Shown piece by piece: positions 11,861 to 21,347 of a stretch of 64,000 nucleotides of DNA. The notes under the pieces are model-generated. The model saw only the letters and a program-made list of their open reading frames with translations, searched no databases and had not been told where the DNA came from. Position 1 is the first letter of the stretch; every line of letters starts with the position of its first letter. The position numbers were made by a program, and so were the translations under genes. Origin of the DNA: Diadophis punctatus similis (Eukaryota; Chordata; Lepidosauria; Squamata; Dipsadidae); assembly GCA_023053685.1 (NCBI GenBank), contig JALIGW010000005.1:20672501-20736500 (forward strand), given 5' to 3'.

Positions 11861-14332
11861 TGCAGTCTGAAAGTTCAAACATGCCTTGAATAATAACAGT
11901 ATTTGGTAGATTGCTGTTCAATTCCTAATTAATTTTTTAAAGACATATGTCATAGATCTCTCAGAGACTGTTGAACCTGAAAGTTATAGTTCCTTTTGTT
12001 TTCAATATCCTTTTAAAAGCCCTTTAGTTTCTAATTAATAAATATAGGAATATTCCTATGCAAAAATGTCTGGAACTTTTGCAAGAAGAGTCTGGTTCAT
12101 TAAAACATTTTGTAATATAGTAGCATAATGGGAACAGTCTAGGTAGTTTTGCACAATAAATAACATGTTGCCTGTAGATTTAAGGAATGTAAAGGTAAGT
12201 GCTGTAATTTGGGGAAAGGAATGGATTACATGTAGCCTAGTTTCTCCAACATAGTACCTACCAGCTAGTGATTTTGAGAGTTGCAAGGCATCAACCTTTT
12301 TTAAAATATAGAAATAGGTAACCATATATCAGTAAAACTCTTGTTTCTGTAACCTTTAACTGGGCAAAATAAACCATTGTGGGGCAACAGTTTTTGAACC
12401 TAGATACCTACAATGGGCTAATTTACAGAAGGTGTCCAAAATCTGGGACCCATGACTCTCATGGAACTGAAAATTTGGCAAATTTTATAAAACATTTTAT
12501 GACATAAAATGATCATGAAACAGTTTATGTGGTGGAATGTAGTACAGTATGGCAGAAGGGCCAGGGGTCTTTCCCAAAGATCAAAGAGACAGCTTAGCAT
12601 GGAATCTTTGGTATTCAGGAAGAAAGCCAGAGTGGACTGTCACCCCCTAATCTTTCACAGGATATCTAATAGTTATGCAGATTTTGTCTGGCAGGATTCC
12701 TTCTATAGTGAACAACAATAAAGGAACTACTTTGAAGTAACTCCTCATGTTGTTCTGGCTCCCTTGTGCCCAACAATTTATGACATAATACAAAATGCCA
12801 TAAAACATGTTGATGTTTGACTGTGCTTTATGTTTAACATATTTTCAAGGCAGATATATCTGTGAATGTATCCCAAGTTTTCAGTGAAGACAGTACATTA
12901 GAAGTTCTGTCATTGTTGAAGGCAATGAGGAATCTGTTAAAGAACTATCTCTGAAAGGATAACCAAACGATTCACGGCATTGTCTAGTATTTAAAAAATG
13001 CAGGGGAAAATGAAGTAGGAAACTTTGGCTTCCGGTTGTATTTAAGAGATGTTCTAGGAAACATGTGCACCATATGGTAGCCATTGGATGTTTTAGGTTA
13101 GAAGTCCAGCAACCCCTTACCATTGGGGCTGGCTCTCTTGGCTATGAAACAGAGATGAACATCACCACCTAGAGTTGGACCATAACACGAGAAACCTTTA
13201 CCATTTTGAGAGAGATTGTGTGTGTGTGTTTGTGTGTAAATAACTGTTGTCCACAGCATATATTGCTTAGCTATGATAGGTCTGGGAATAAAAGTTTGGC
13301 TTGGTTTTGTTTTCAAACCAAGCAAAACTTGGTTTTAAATCAGTGACTGCAATTCGTTTGACATAGTCAGGTCTCTCCAAAATAGATCCTCCCTTATTAT
13401 TGTTGGAATACAAACTTTTTTAGATTGTATGTGCAGCAGGAAACAATCCTAACAAGCTATGATAAGAAATATAGCAGAGAAACTAAGTAAATTCTTTACA
13501 TCTGTGTTTATTACAAAAGATATAAGACAGCTACTTGAGTCTTTATTAATCTACTTAGGCAATCAAAAAAGCAGTAAATTATTTTACCCGAGAAAATAAT
13601 GCTTCAGTATCTTGAAACACCACAATGTAACCTCCTACAAAAATCTGTAATTTATCACTCAAATCAGGCTCAGTGCCAGAGAAGTGGAAAGTAATCAATA
13701 TGAATCTATTTTTTAAAGGGAGATCTGAGAAATTAAAGGCTAGTTAGCTTAATGTCTATTCCAAACAATTTAGTAGAAATTAAAAGCAAAGAAAATTAAT
13801 TAGGAAGCTAGGGGAACAAATCTTGCATTCAGCATAGATTTTCCAAGGGGAAATCCTACCTCAGTTTTATTAGAGTGGGTTTTTGTAGATGTCAACAGAC
13901 ATGAGGATAGAAGTAATCTCATATACATTTTTGTTTAGATTTTCATAAGCCTGTTCTTCATCAAAGGTTTTTGAGCTAATGTAGTAGTTGTGGGTATGTT
14001 TTTTTATGGGTTACTGATTAAAAATAGAAAGCAAAAAATAGGAATAAATGGGTAATTTTCTAAATAAAAGGAAATAAGAAATTAATCCCAAAAATATTTC
14101 TATTAGTGGCAGTGGTTCTTTATGTGTTGACAATGATTTTGACTTTAGCAATATGCTGTACTAAAATATTCAGAAAGGAAATAAAATTTAAAAGTGAGTA
14201 TAAAGAATTGCAGGAAGGGCTTGTTAAACTGGATGAATGGCCTAGTTATCTATCATTGCATTTCATCTTCCACTGCCATCTAGCAACTTTTAACAGCTCA
14301 CTTGATATAGTACATAGTACAGAAAACACTTA
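11861..14332. other. Intronic sequence without recognised features
   Basis: AT-rich, no long frame, no clear repeat termini. A short GT run lies at 13217-13237. Nothing else was supportable. Confidence 0.6.
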
Positions 14333-14963
14333 CTGTATTTTTTGGAGTATAAGACGCACCGGAGTATAAGACGCACCTTAGTTTTTGGGGAGGAAAATAG
14401 GGGAAAACAATCTGCCTACCAGGTATTCATCTGGCTAGCATCATTAGTCTGGTCAGCTTCAGCACATTATTTTATCCCCTGGTTAGGACTTTAAAAAACC
14501 TTCTTCTGAGAGAGTAACAATGAAAGAACCTGCAAGCCAGTAAGAGCTGGGAAGATAGTTAGCACCTGGTTAGGGCTAAAAAAAAACTTATTCGGAGCAG
14601 CTTCAGCACATTATTTTATCCCCTGGTTAGGACTTAAAAAAACATTCTTCTGAGAGAATAACAATGAAAGAGCCTGCAAGCCGGTAAGAGCTGGGAAGAT
14701 AGTTAGCACCTGGTTAGGGCTAAAAAAAAAACTTATTCGGAGCAAGTAGAGCAATGAAAAAAAATTCTGCAAAGACTTAGGGCTGGAAAAACATTCTTTG
14801 GAGAGAGTAACAATGAAAAAGCCTGCAAGGTAAGAGCTGGGAAGATCTGTTAGCACCTAGTTAGGGCTGGAAAAAAAAGCTACATTCGAAGTATAAGACG
14901 CACCCAAATTGTCAGCCACTTTTAGGGAGGAAAAAGGTGCGTCTTATACTCCCAAAAATACGG
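14333..14963 (-). mobile_element. TA-flanked MITE with internal ~140-bp tandem repeats (3 units)
   Basis: Starts ctgtattttttggagtataa and ends gtcttatactcccaaaaata plus cgg, flanked by TA on each side, with GGAGTATAAGACGCACC repeated at the left end. The interior repeats a block (gcctgcaagccagtaagagc, gggaagatagttagcacctg, ggttagggct) about three times. The second long copy at 62038-62808 is in the opposite orientation with four units. No transposase; TA target and TIRs suggest a Tc1/mariner-like non-autonomous element. Confidence 0.85.
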
Positions 14964-14965
14964 TA

Positions 14966-15904
14966 AAATATCCATAAAATGGTTAAATTGACAATCAACA
15001 GTCACAAAATCTCAGAAACAAGTATACAATATAACTTAATTAAAATAGTACAAAAATTAAAAGAAAATTAAAGAATTTGAAAAGTAAAAGATGACACATT
15101 GCATAATCTCCCAAATAGTTATGTTTTTAACATTTCTGGAAAAGCAGCAGAGAACCCTGCCTGATCTCTATGTGGAATCCATTCTAAAGCATTGCCATTG
15201 TCACAGAGAATGGCATCTGGCATCCTTCTCATCACTCCAAAGAGACTGTGAATAGTTTTTCCCTATAAGATCTAATCATTCAAATCACAAACACAATTCA
15301 ATTTAAGTACGTGTAAAGTCATTCTCATTGGAGAAAAAAACATCAACCCCTTAATATACTGATGAGATTTAAACTGTCTGAAAGTAACTAACAAAAGATC
15401 AGGTTAAGTAGCTCAATCAGATTGTCAATTCAATGTGTAGCAACTGTGATAAAATCAGATTCCATGCTAGGAATCCTTAGAAAAGGGATTGAAAATAAAA
15501 AATCCCAACATTGTAATGTCCTTATTGAAATCCAGAGTATATTACCTTCTGAAGTTGTGTAAAGTTCTGGTCAATGTATTTGAAAATAGTTATATAATAG
15601 AAGTGGGGAACGTGCATAAAATAAGCAACTGGGAGGAGCATAATTAAGCTGTATAAAATTATGAATGGTGTGGAGAAAGTGGACAAGGAATATTTTCCCC
15701 CCTTTGGACAAGGAACCATCCAGTGAAGCTGAGTGGAAGGAGATTTAAAACATACCAAAGGAAGTGCTTCTTCATATAGCCCACAATTAACCAATGGACT
15801 TCATAACTAGAAGACAAAATTAGTACTAATTGATGGAGGATTGATTGATTAAGGGCTATTGAACATGAAGACTCAAGGATATCTCCAAGTTGAGGGCTCT
15901 ATGT
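14966..15904. other. Intronic sequence without recognised features
   Basis: AT-rich sequence with no motif or repeat end that I can name. Confidence 0.55.
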
Positions 15905-15912
15905 CTTCAAAT

Positions 15913-16114
15913 CAGTGGTGGTATTCAGCCTGTTCTATCCAGATCGGGCGAACCGGTAGCGCTGACTGCGGGTGGCCCCACCCACCTGCCTGGATGTAAG
16001 CACGTTGCGTTTTTGATGCTGTGCGCATGCGCAGAAGGCTATGCGCATGCGCAGATGAGGCGTGTGCACTCACATTTGCGAACCGGTAGGGAAGGTAAGT
16101 GAATACCACCCCTG
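15913..16114. mobile_element. hAT-type MITE with 8-bp TSD cttcaaat and two NRF1-like sites
   Basis: Termini cagtggtggtattcagcc and gtgaataccacccctg form imperfect TIRs, flanked by identical 8-bp duplications cttcaaat (15905-15912 and 16115-16122). The interior has gcgaaccggta on both sides and two perfect tgcgcatgcgca motifs (16022-16033, 16042-16053). Eight-bp duplications and CAG...CTG ends are hAT hallmarks; no transposase is present. Confidence 0.92.
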
Positions 16115-16475
16115 CTTCAAATACTAGTAGTTGTAGGAGAATCATGATAGAAAATGTATAAATTTCCATCTGCTACATGTAAAAACTCCAGATGCATCTG
16201 TTTGGGCATTTTTAAAAGCAAAATGTTGAACTAAGATGGTTTTTGGCCTGAATCAGCAGGGTTGTTTATATTATAATGGGTTTTTTAAATTTTGCTGCCT
16301 AATTTTGTCTTTGAAACATAACTTTACTCTGAGTAAATTTTAGCTGTATTTCAGAGCAGCAATCCAACCAGCACACAAGTAAATAATTCAGCAGGATTCA
16401 TGTATAAAAGAAACTTCTTTATATACAGTAATATAAAGAAGCACAGAACAAAAGAAGCTATATTCACAGAAGCAA

Positions 16476-16520
16476 TCATATATATATATACACGCACACG
16501 CACACGCACACGCACACGCA
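16476..16520. repeat. (TA)n/(CACACG)n microsatellite
   Basis: A short TA run followed by about five CACACG units. Confidence 0.9.
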
Positions 16521-16701
16521 CAGAGTATACAGATCAGTGAACATAAGCCACACTCAGGCTCAGAGCTGACTGACATGGCTCTCAGTCACCAAACAGTTCC
16601 CATTGGCTGACTTGTTGTTATGGCTATCCCAGCTCATATTTACACTGATAGTATTTTTGGAAATAATCTGTAAATGAAAATTGAGAAAGTATACTATAGA
16701 C

Positions 16702-17249
16702 CAGTGATGGCGAACCTATGGCACGCGTGCCACAGGTGGCACGCGGAGCCATATCGGAGGGCACGCGAGGCGTTGCCCTGTCAGCTCCACGGGCAAACCG
16801 GAAGTTCGGAAAAACGCACTTCCGGTTTGCCGTTGTGCTGTTTTTCGCACTCCGGAGGGTTCAGGGAAGCTTCCTGAAGCCCCGGAATGCAAAAAATGAC
16901 GAAACAGGCAAACCGGAAGTTCGGAAAACGCACTTCTGGTTTGCCATTGGGCTGTTTTTAGCAATCCGGAGGGTTTAGGGAAGCTTCCTGAAGTCCCGGA
17001 GTGCAAAAAACACCCCAACGGACAAACCAGAAGTGCGTTTTCCGAACTTCCGGTTTGCCCGTTTCGTCGTTTTTTACCGTCCCAGGCTTCTGTAAGGCCA
17101 TTGCGCGGGGGTGGGTGGGTGTGCACATGCGCAGGGGGCAGCATGGGGGGGTTGTGCGCATGCGTGGGGGGAAAGGAATGGGTGTGGGTACGTGTGCGCG
17201 CGTACCCCCCCCTTTTGGCACGCGAACCAAAAAAGGTTCGCCATCACTG
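16702..17249. mobile_element. hAT-type MITE (cagtgatggcgaacct TIR), 8-bp TSD ctatagac
   Basis: TIRs cagtgatggcgaacctatgg and ggttcgccatcactg, with exact 8-bp duplications ctatagac at 16694-16701 and 17250-17257. The interior contains repeated inverted blocks around aaaccggaagttcggaaaac (about 16795, 16910 and 17030), so it folds into several hairpins, plus tgcgcatgcgtg at 17155. Reading frames inside are repeats of this palindromic unit, not genes. A truncated relative is at 56780-56917. Confidence 0.93.
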
Positions 17250-17350
17250 CTATAGACATAGATTATCAACATTTTTGTGGAAAACCAAATCAAAGAGCAA
17301 ACAAAATATCTTTTTCAGTGTGTACGGAAATTCTCAGTCATCCAGGTCAT

Positions 17351-17543
17351 GGTTGTCTCAAAGGTGCTATTTTAAAAGGCAACTAGACTTTGTTTTTCCT
17401 TGGACATTTCGCTTCTCATCCAAGAAACTACTTCTGTTCTGATTCAGAGTCAGAATTGAAGAAGCTTCATGGATGAGAAGCGAAATGTCCTCAAGGTAAA
17501 ACAAAGTCCAGTTGCCTTTTGAAAAAGCACCTTTGGGACGACC
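17351..17543. repeat. Fold-back repeat with hammerhead-like core on both arms
   Basis: The left arm (ggttgtctcaaaggtgct...) and right arm (...agcacctttgggacgacc) pair imperfectly over about 80 bases. Both arms contain ggatgagaagcgaaatgtcc, on opposite strands. The class is not recognised with certainty; a Penelope-like retroelement remnant is one possibility. Full details are in the findings. Confidence 0.7.
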
Positions 17544-18222
17544 TTTTTTCAGCAAATAAAGAGTTTTGTAACTGAAGAGAAAGAGAATATAGCTTGTTGC
17601 CACTTGTCTTTCATGCTTACTCTTAACTGAGGCTTTATTATTGAACAGACTTGCTTTTGACTACATCTTGCTACATTCTACTTTAATCATATCTTGCTAT
17701 ATTTTGTAAATCAAACCCTGCAGTTAGTCTACAGTTTATTTTCAAGATAATTCCCTACAGTAAAATTGTTGGCAAAATTAATCCTATAATTCCATTACCC
17801 CATAGTTCACATAAGGTGTTAGTGAAAAGGTCACAACTTGTGTTTAAATGTGTAAGGCTGCCTTCCATTGGTGTGCAAGGCTAGCTGTTATTTTGTCTTT
17901 TTAGCATGCAGAGGTTCCCCTTCCCCTGTGTTTGTTAGAGTAGATGTCTTTGATTGATTAGCTGGGGGGAGAGGGAACTGACCTATAAAGGATTGTCTGC
18001 TTTCTATAGTTCTTCATGCAATGAAGTAGGAAACAGAGTTTTCTATAAATTACAGAGATCTTCTCACTCAAGGAATTGCTAATCAGAGTTTCTATGTATC
18101 TTCCAGTGGAAACTATAAACTCAGTTTAATGCTTTGTTTTACAATTGGAGACAGAGGCATGCATTTAACTTGGTGTTTGAGTTTGAGTTTCTATTCAGCT
18201 GTGTTGTGAAAAGCACTAAGTA
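17544..18222. other. Intronic sequence without recognised features
   Basis: Unremarkable AT-rich sequence up to the TA target of the large palindromic element. Confidence 0.55.
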
Positions 18223-18424
18223 CTGTGTTTCCCCGAAAATAAGACCTGTCCCGAAACTAAGCCCCACAGGGCTTTTCGGGACATGCTTTGAAGTAAGGCC
18301 CGCCCCGATAATAAGCCCCCCCAACTACTTCCGGGGGAAAGGGGGGGGGCATGCCGGGAGCCGCTCTTTTTGCGGCGGCACTCTTTTGGCCCCGAAAGAG
18401 AGAGAGAGAGATCTCTCAAGAAGT

Positions 18425-18812
18425 TTCCCTGCAAAGACAAGCTGAAAAGAGAAGCCGCGAACTTCCAGACGCTGGTAAAGTGAGCGCCTCGCAGCCCGGC
18501 CCTCCCCTGCATTCCCCCCCAAATTGATTATCTTACCAGCGTCTGGAAGTTCGTGGCTTCTCTTTTCAGCAGGTCTTTGCAGGGAAACTCCTTCAATGTA
18601 AAGGAGAAGTTATCGCGAGTGCAACCAATTAACAACTTTTCGCACTCGCGAGAACTTCTCCTTTACATTGAAGGAGTTTCCCTGCAAAGACCTGCTGAAA
18701 AGAGAAGCGGCGAACTTCCAGACGCTGGTAAGATAATCAATTTGGGGGGGAATGCAGGGGAGGGCCGGGCTGCGAGGCGCTCACTTTACCAGCGTCTGGA
18801 AGTTCGCTGCTT
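18425..18812. repeat. Palindromic module A of the large element
   Basis: Arms pair around about 18625: aaggagaagtt on the left meets aacttctcctt on the right. Each arm contains agtttccctgcaaagac and a further inner inverted pair (gcgaacttccagacgctgg and ccagcgtctggaagttcg), giving a nested palindrome. The inner pair is followed by gtaaga or gtaaag, resembling a splice donor. Confidence 0.85.
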
Positions 18813-18872
18813 CCCTGTCACCGCCTTCCTCACTCACGTCGCGCCCCGCCCTATCCCCCGCCCGGTGGTCAA

Positions 18873-19000
18873 AGTCCTTCAAAGCATTTTAAAGGGATCC
18901 GTTTTGCCTGCCATGAAGGGAACCAATGTTCCCCGAAGAAAAGGAGGCAAGCATTGGTTCCCTTCATTGCAGGCAAAACGGATCCCTTTAAAATGCTTCA
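18873..19000. repeat. Palindromic module B of the large element
   Basis: Arms caaagcattttaaagggatc...gaagggaaccaatg and cattggttcccttc...ggatccctttaaaatgctt pair nearly perfectly around a short loop with an ccccgaagaaaaggagg spacer. Confidence 0.85.
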
Positions 19001-19064
19001 ATGGACTTTGAAGCATTTTGAAGGGACACCCTCCTACCTCGATCGCGTTCTTCGATCTTCTCTC

Positions 19065-19156
19065 CACGGCAGCCCATTCTGAAAGAGAATGCCTCACGGG
19101 TTGGAGAACTTTGAAAGCCTCGCGAGGCGTTCTCTTTCAGAATGGGCTGCCGTGGA
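19065..19156. repeat. Palindromic module C of the large element
   Basis: Arms tccacggcagcccattctga and tcagaatgggctgccgtgga pair, with ctttgaaagcctcgcgagg in the loop region. Confidence 0.83.
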
Positions 19157-19265
19157 GGGAAACCCCAGAGCTGTCAAACTCCAGTAAGTGGTGGGTTTCG
19201 CGGTTCTGTGGAGTTTGGAGCTTTGGGGCGAAGGATGGGGCGGGGCGGCGAGCGAGCGACTGAGG

Positions 19266-19479
19266 TGGCGGCAGAAGGGGCAGCAGAAGAGCGCGGAGCC
19301 CAAGAGCGGGTCAGCAGGAGCCCTGAGTAGAAAGCGCCGGCTGCTGTGCCCAGGCGGAACGGCTCCCCCTTGAGTTCGGAGCCCAGCGAAAAGCACTTGA
19401 GACCCACCGGGGCGGCGCTCAGCGCGCAGGCAAGCAGGAGGTAGCTGGAGAGCGCGGCGCAGGCTCCCACTTCATCCTC
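19266..19479 (-). pseudogene. Mirror copy of the captured membrane-protein fragment, with 10-bp deletion
   Basis: The left arm of module D carries the same coding-like segment on the minus strand, with its ATG at 19473-19475. It follows the right-arm copy through FYSGLLLT with Gly for Ser in TAAGAF. A 10-bp deletion then shifts the frame and destroys the second membrane segment. The right arm is therefore the better preserved copy. Confidence 0.6.
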
Positions 19480-20461
19480 CGCGTCTCCTCCGCTGCCTGC
19501 GCCTCCTCCTCCCTGCCTCGCCTCCTCCGTCTCCCTTCTGTCCTCCTCCTCCCGTGTCCTCCTCGCCGTCATCGGCCTTTGCCGGGGAGGCGGCCGCCAC
19601 GTGTTGCGGGAACATAATGCTGGGGATGGCAGTAGCGAGAAGGGAGAGTCCCGAATGCGCCGCCACCGGTGCCGCCGTTGCTCTGGCTGCTACCGGCACA
19701 GCGGCCGCCGCTGTCACCGCTGCTTCCTCTCTGCAGGCAGCCGGCAAGAACGGCTCACGCACCAGCTTTTTCCTCCCCGCCCTGCTTCCTCCTGCTCTCT
19801 CTTATTGAAGCGGCTGCTGCGGCTGCTGCTCTCTTGCTCGCCGCCGCCGCTACTGCTGGGAGCCGATGAATTATTGATGGCAGCAAGTTCGAGGCAAAAG
19901 AGGGGCTTAGCTTAGTCGGGAGGATCTCTGTGCTTCTTTGTAATAACGGGTGTTGACTCCTGCGTTTTAAAGCCACCTCTTGCCAGTCGCCCTTTGGCAC
20001 GGCTGGCGCACAGAGATCCTCCCGACTAAGCTAAGCCCCTCTTTTGCCTCGAACTTGCTGCCATCAATAATTCATCGGCTCCCAGCAGTAGTGGCGGCGG
20101 CGAGCAAGAGAGCAGCAGCCGCAGCAGCCGCTTCAATAAGAGAGAGCAGGAGGAAGCAGGGCGGGGAGGAAAAAGCTGGTGCGTGAGCCGTTCTTGCCGG
20201 CTGCCTGCAGAGAGGAAGCAGCGGTGACAGTGGCGGCCGCTGTGCTGGTAGCAGCCAGAGCAACGGCGGCACCAGTGGCGGCGCATTCGGGACTCTCCCT
20301 TCTCGCCACTGCCATCCCCAGCATTATGTTCCCGCAACACGTGGCGTCCGCTTCCCCGGCAAGGGCCGATGACGGCGAGGAGGACACGGGAGGAGGAGGA
20401 CAGAAGGGAGGCGGAGGAGGCGAGGCAGGGAGGAGGAGGCGCAGGCAGCAGAGGAGATGCG

Positions 20462-20685
20462 GAGGATGAAGTGGGAGCCTGCGCCGCACTCTCCAGCTAC
20501 CTCCTGCTTGCCTGCGCGCTGAGCGCCGCCCCGGTGGGTCTCAAGTGCTTTTCGCTGGGCTCCGAACTCAAGGGGGAGCCGTTCCGCCTGGGCACAGCAG
20601 CCAGCGCTTTCTACTCGGGGCTCCTGCTGACCGCTGGGATCTCGCTCTTGGGCTCCGCGCTCTTCTGCTGCCCCTTCTGCCGCCA
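20462..20685 (+). pseudogene. Captured gene fragment, N-terminus of a membrane protein (possibly TMEM271-like)
   Basis: In frame from 20462 the right arm encodes EDEVGACAALSSYLLLACAL, then SAAPVGLKCFSLGSELKGEP and FRLGTAASAFYSGLLLTAGI, ending SLLGSALFCC. This gives two hydrophobic segments separated by a short polar loop, typical of the N-terminus of a multi-pass membrane protein. Just upstream, gcggaggATGAAGTGG (ATG at 20466) gives MKW in another frame. A small deletion after MKW would reconcile the start with the membrane frame, so the start is probably the original one, now frameshifted. From memory this resembles vertebrate TMEM271, but I could not check it. No continuation after about 20690 is seen, so it is a truncated fragment carried by the transposon. 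Confidence 0.6.
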
Positions 20686-20799
20686 CCTCGGTCGCTCGCT
20701 CGCCGCCCCGCCCCATCCTTCACCCCAAAGCTCCAAACTCCGCAGAACCGCGAAACGCACCACTTACTGGAGTTTGACAGCTCTGGGGTTTCCCTCGGC

Positions 20800-20897
20800 T
20801 AGGGGAAAAAATCTTGCATAGTGCAGAAACTCTTCTCGCTTCGAGAACTTGCTAATTCTCGCGAGAAGAGTTTCTGCACTATGCAAGATTTTTTTCC
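20800..20897. repeat. Palindromic module E of the large element
   Basis: Arms taggggaaaaaatcttgcat...gagaagag and ctcttctcgcgagaa...atgcaagatttttttccccc pair around ttcgagaacttgctaattct. Confidence 0.85.
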
Positions 20898-21347
20898 CCC
20901 TAAACAGATTAGCCGAGAGACCACGGAGCTGCCGAACTTCAGTAAGTGGTGCGTCGCGGCCTGCCTGTACCCCAAAAATAATAAGCCATCCCCGAAAATA
21001 AGGCCAGGGGCATTTTTTGGGGGTCAAAAAATATAAGCCCCTGTCTTATTTTCGGGGAAACACGGTAATGCCAATTTCTATCAGTCTTGAAATACATAAG
21101 GCATCATTCAACTATTTGTTTTCTTTTTGTTTGCTTCACCATAGGCGATAAAAAGATACTGTGATAAATAAACTAGTCAACCCATGACCCCTTGGGTCAT
21201 AATTTCTGAGATATTTCCTGACCAGATCCTTCAATGCCTTCAACAATGGCAAAGCTTCTAATGTACATGAAAAGTTCTTAAAAATTGAGGGAGATATTCA
21301 GAGATGTATCCGCCTTGAAAGTAGGTCAGATTGAATTGTGCTGCACC

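Larger units (their letters stand above)
19155..20796. repeat. Palindromic module D: 1.64-kb inverted repeat with CpG-island-like arms
   Basis: The left arm 19155-19933 (779 bp) and right arm 20008-20796 (789 bp) are near-identical inverted copies around a 74-bp loop. The length difference is explained by a 10-bp deletion in the left arm near 19310. Arms are rich in CGG/GCC and CpG and read like a vertebrate first exon with its 5' UTR. Both outer edges carry ctccagtaagtgg-type donor-like sequence (the right edge on the minus strand). Confidence 0.92.
18223..21065. mobile_element. 2.84-kb palindromic non-autonomous DNA transposon carrying gene fragments
   Basis: Terminal inverted repeats (gtgtttccccgaaaataag at the left, cttattttcggggaaacac at the right) are flanked by TA (18221-18222, 21066-21067). 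Near both ends, degenerate copies of CCCCGAAAATAAG recur (gtcccgaaactaag, gccccgataataag, atccccgaaaataagg), like transposase-binding subterminal repeats. Between them lie at least five inverted-repeat modules: about 18425-18812, 18873-19000, 19065-19156, 19155-20796 and 20800-20897. It is GC- and CpG-rich, unlike the surrounding intron. No transposase motif is visible, so it would depend on one supplied elsewhere. The largest module holds mirror copies of a gene fragment (separate entries). TA target suggests the Tc1/mariner superfamily; the family is not named. Confidence 0.85.
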
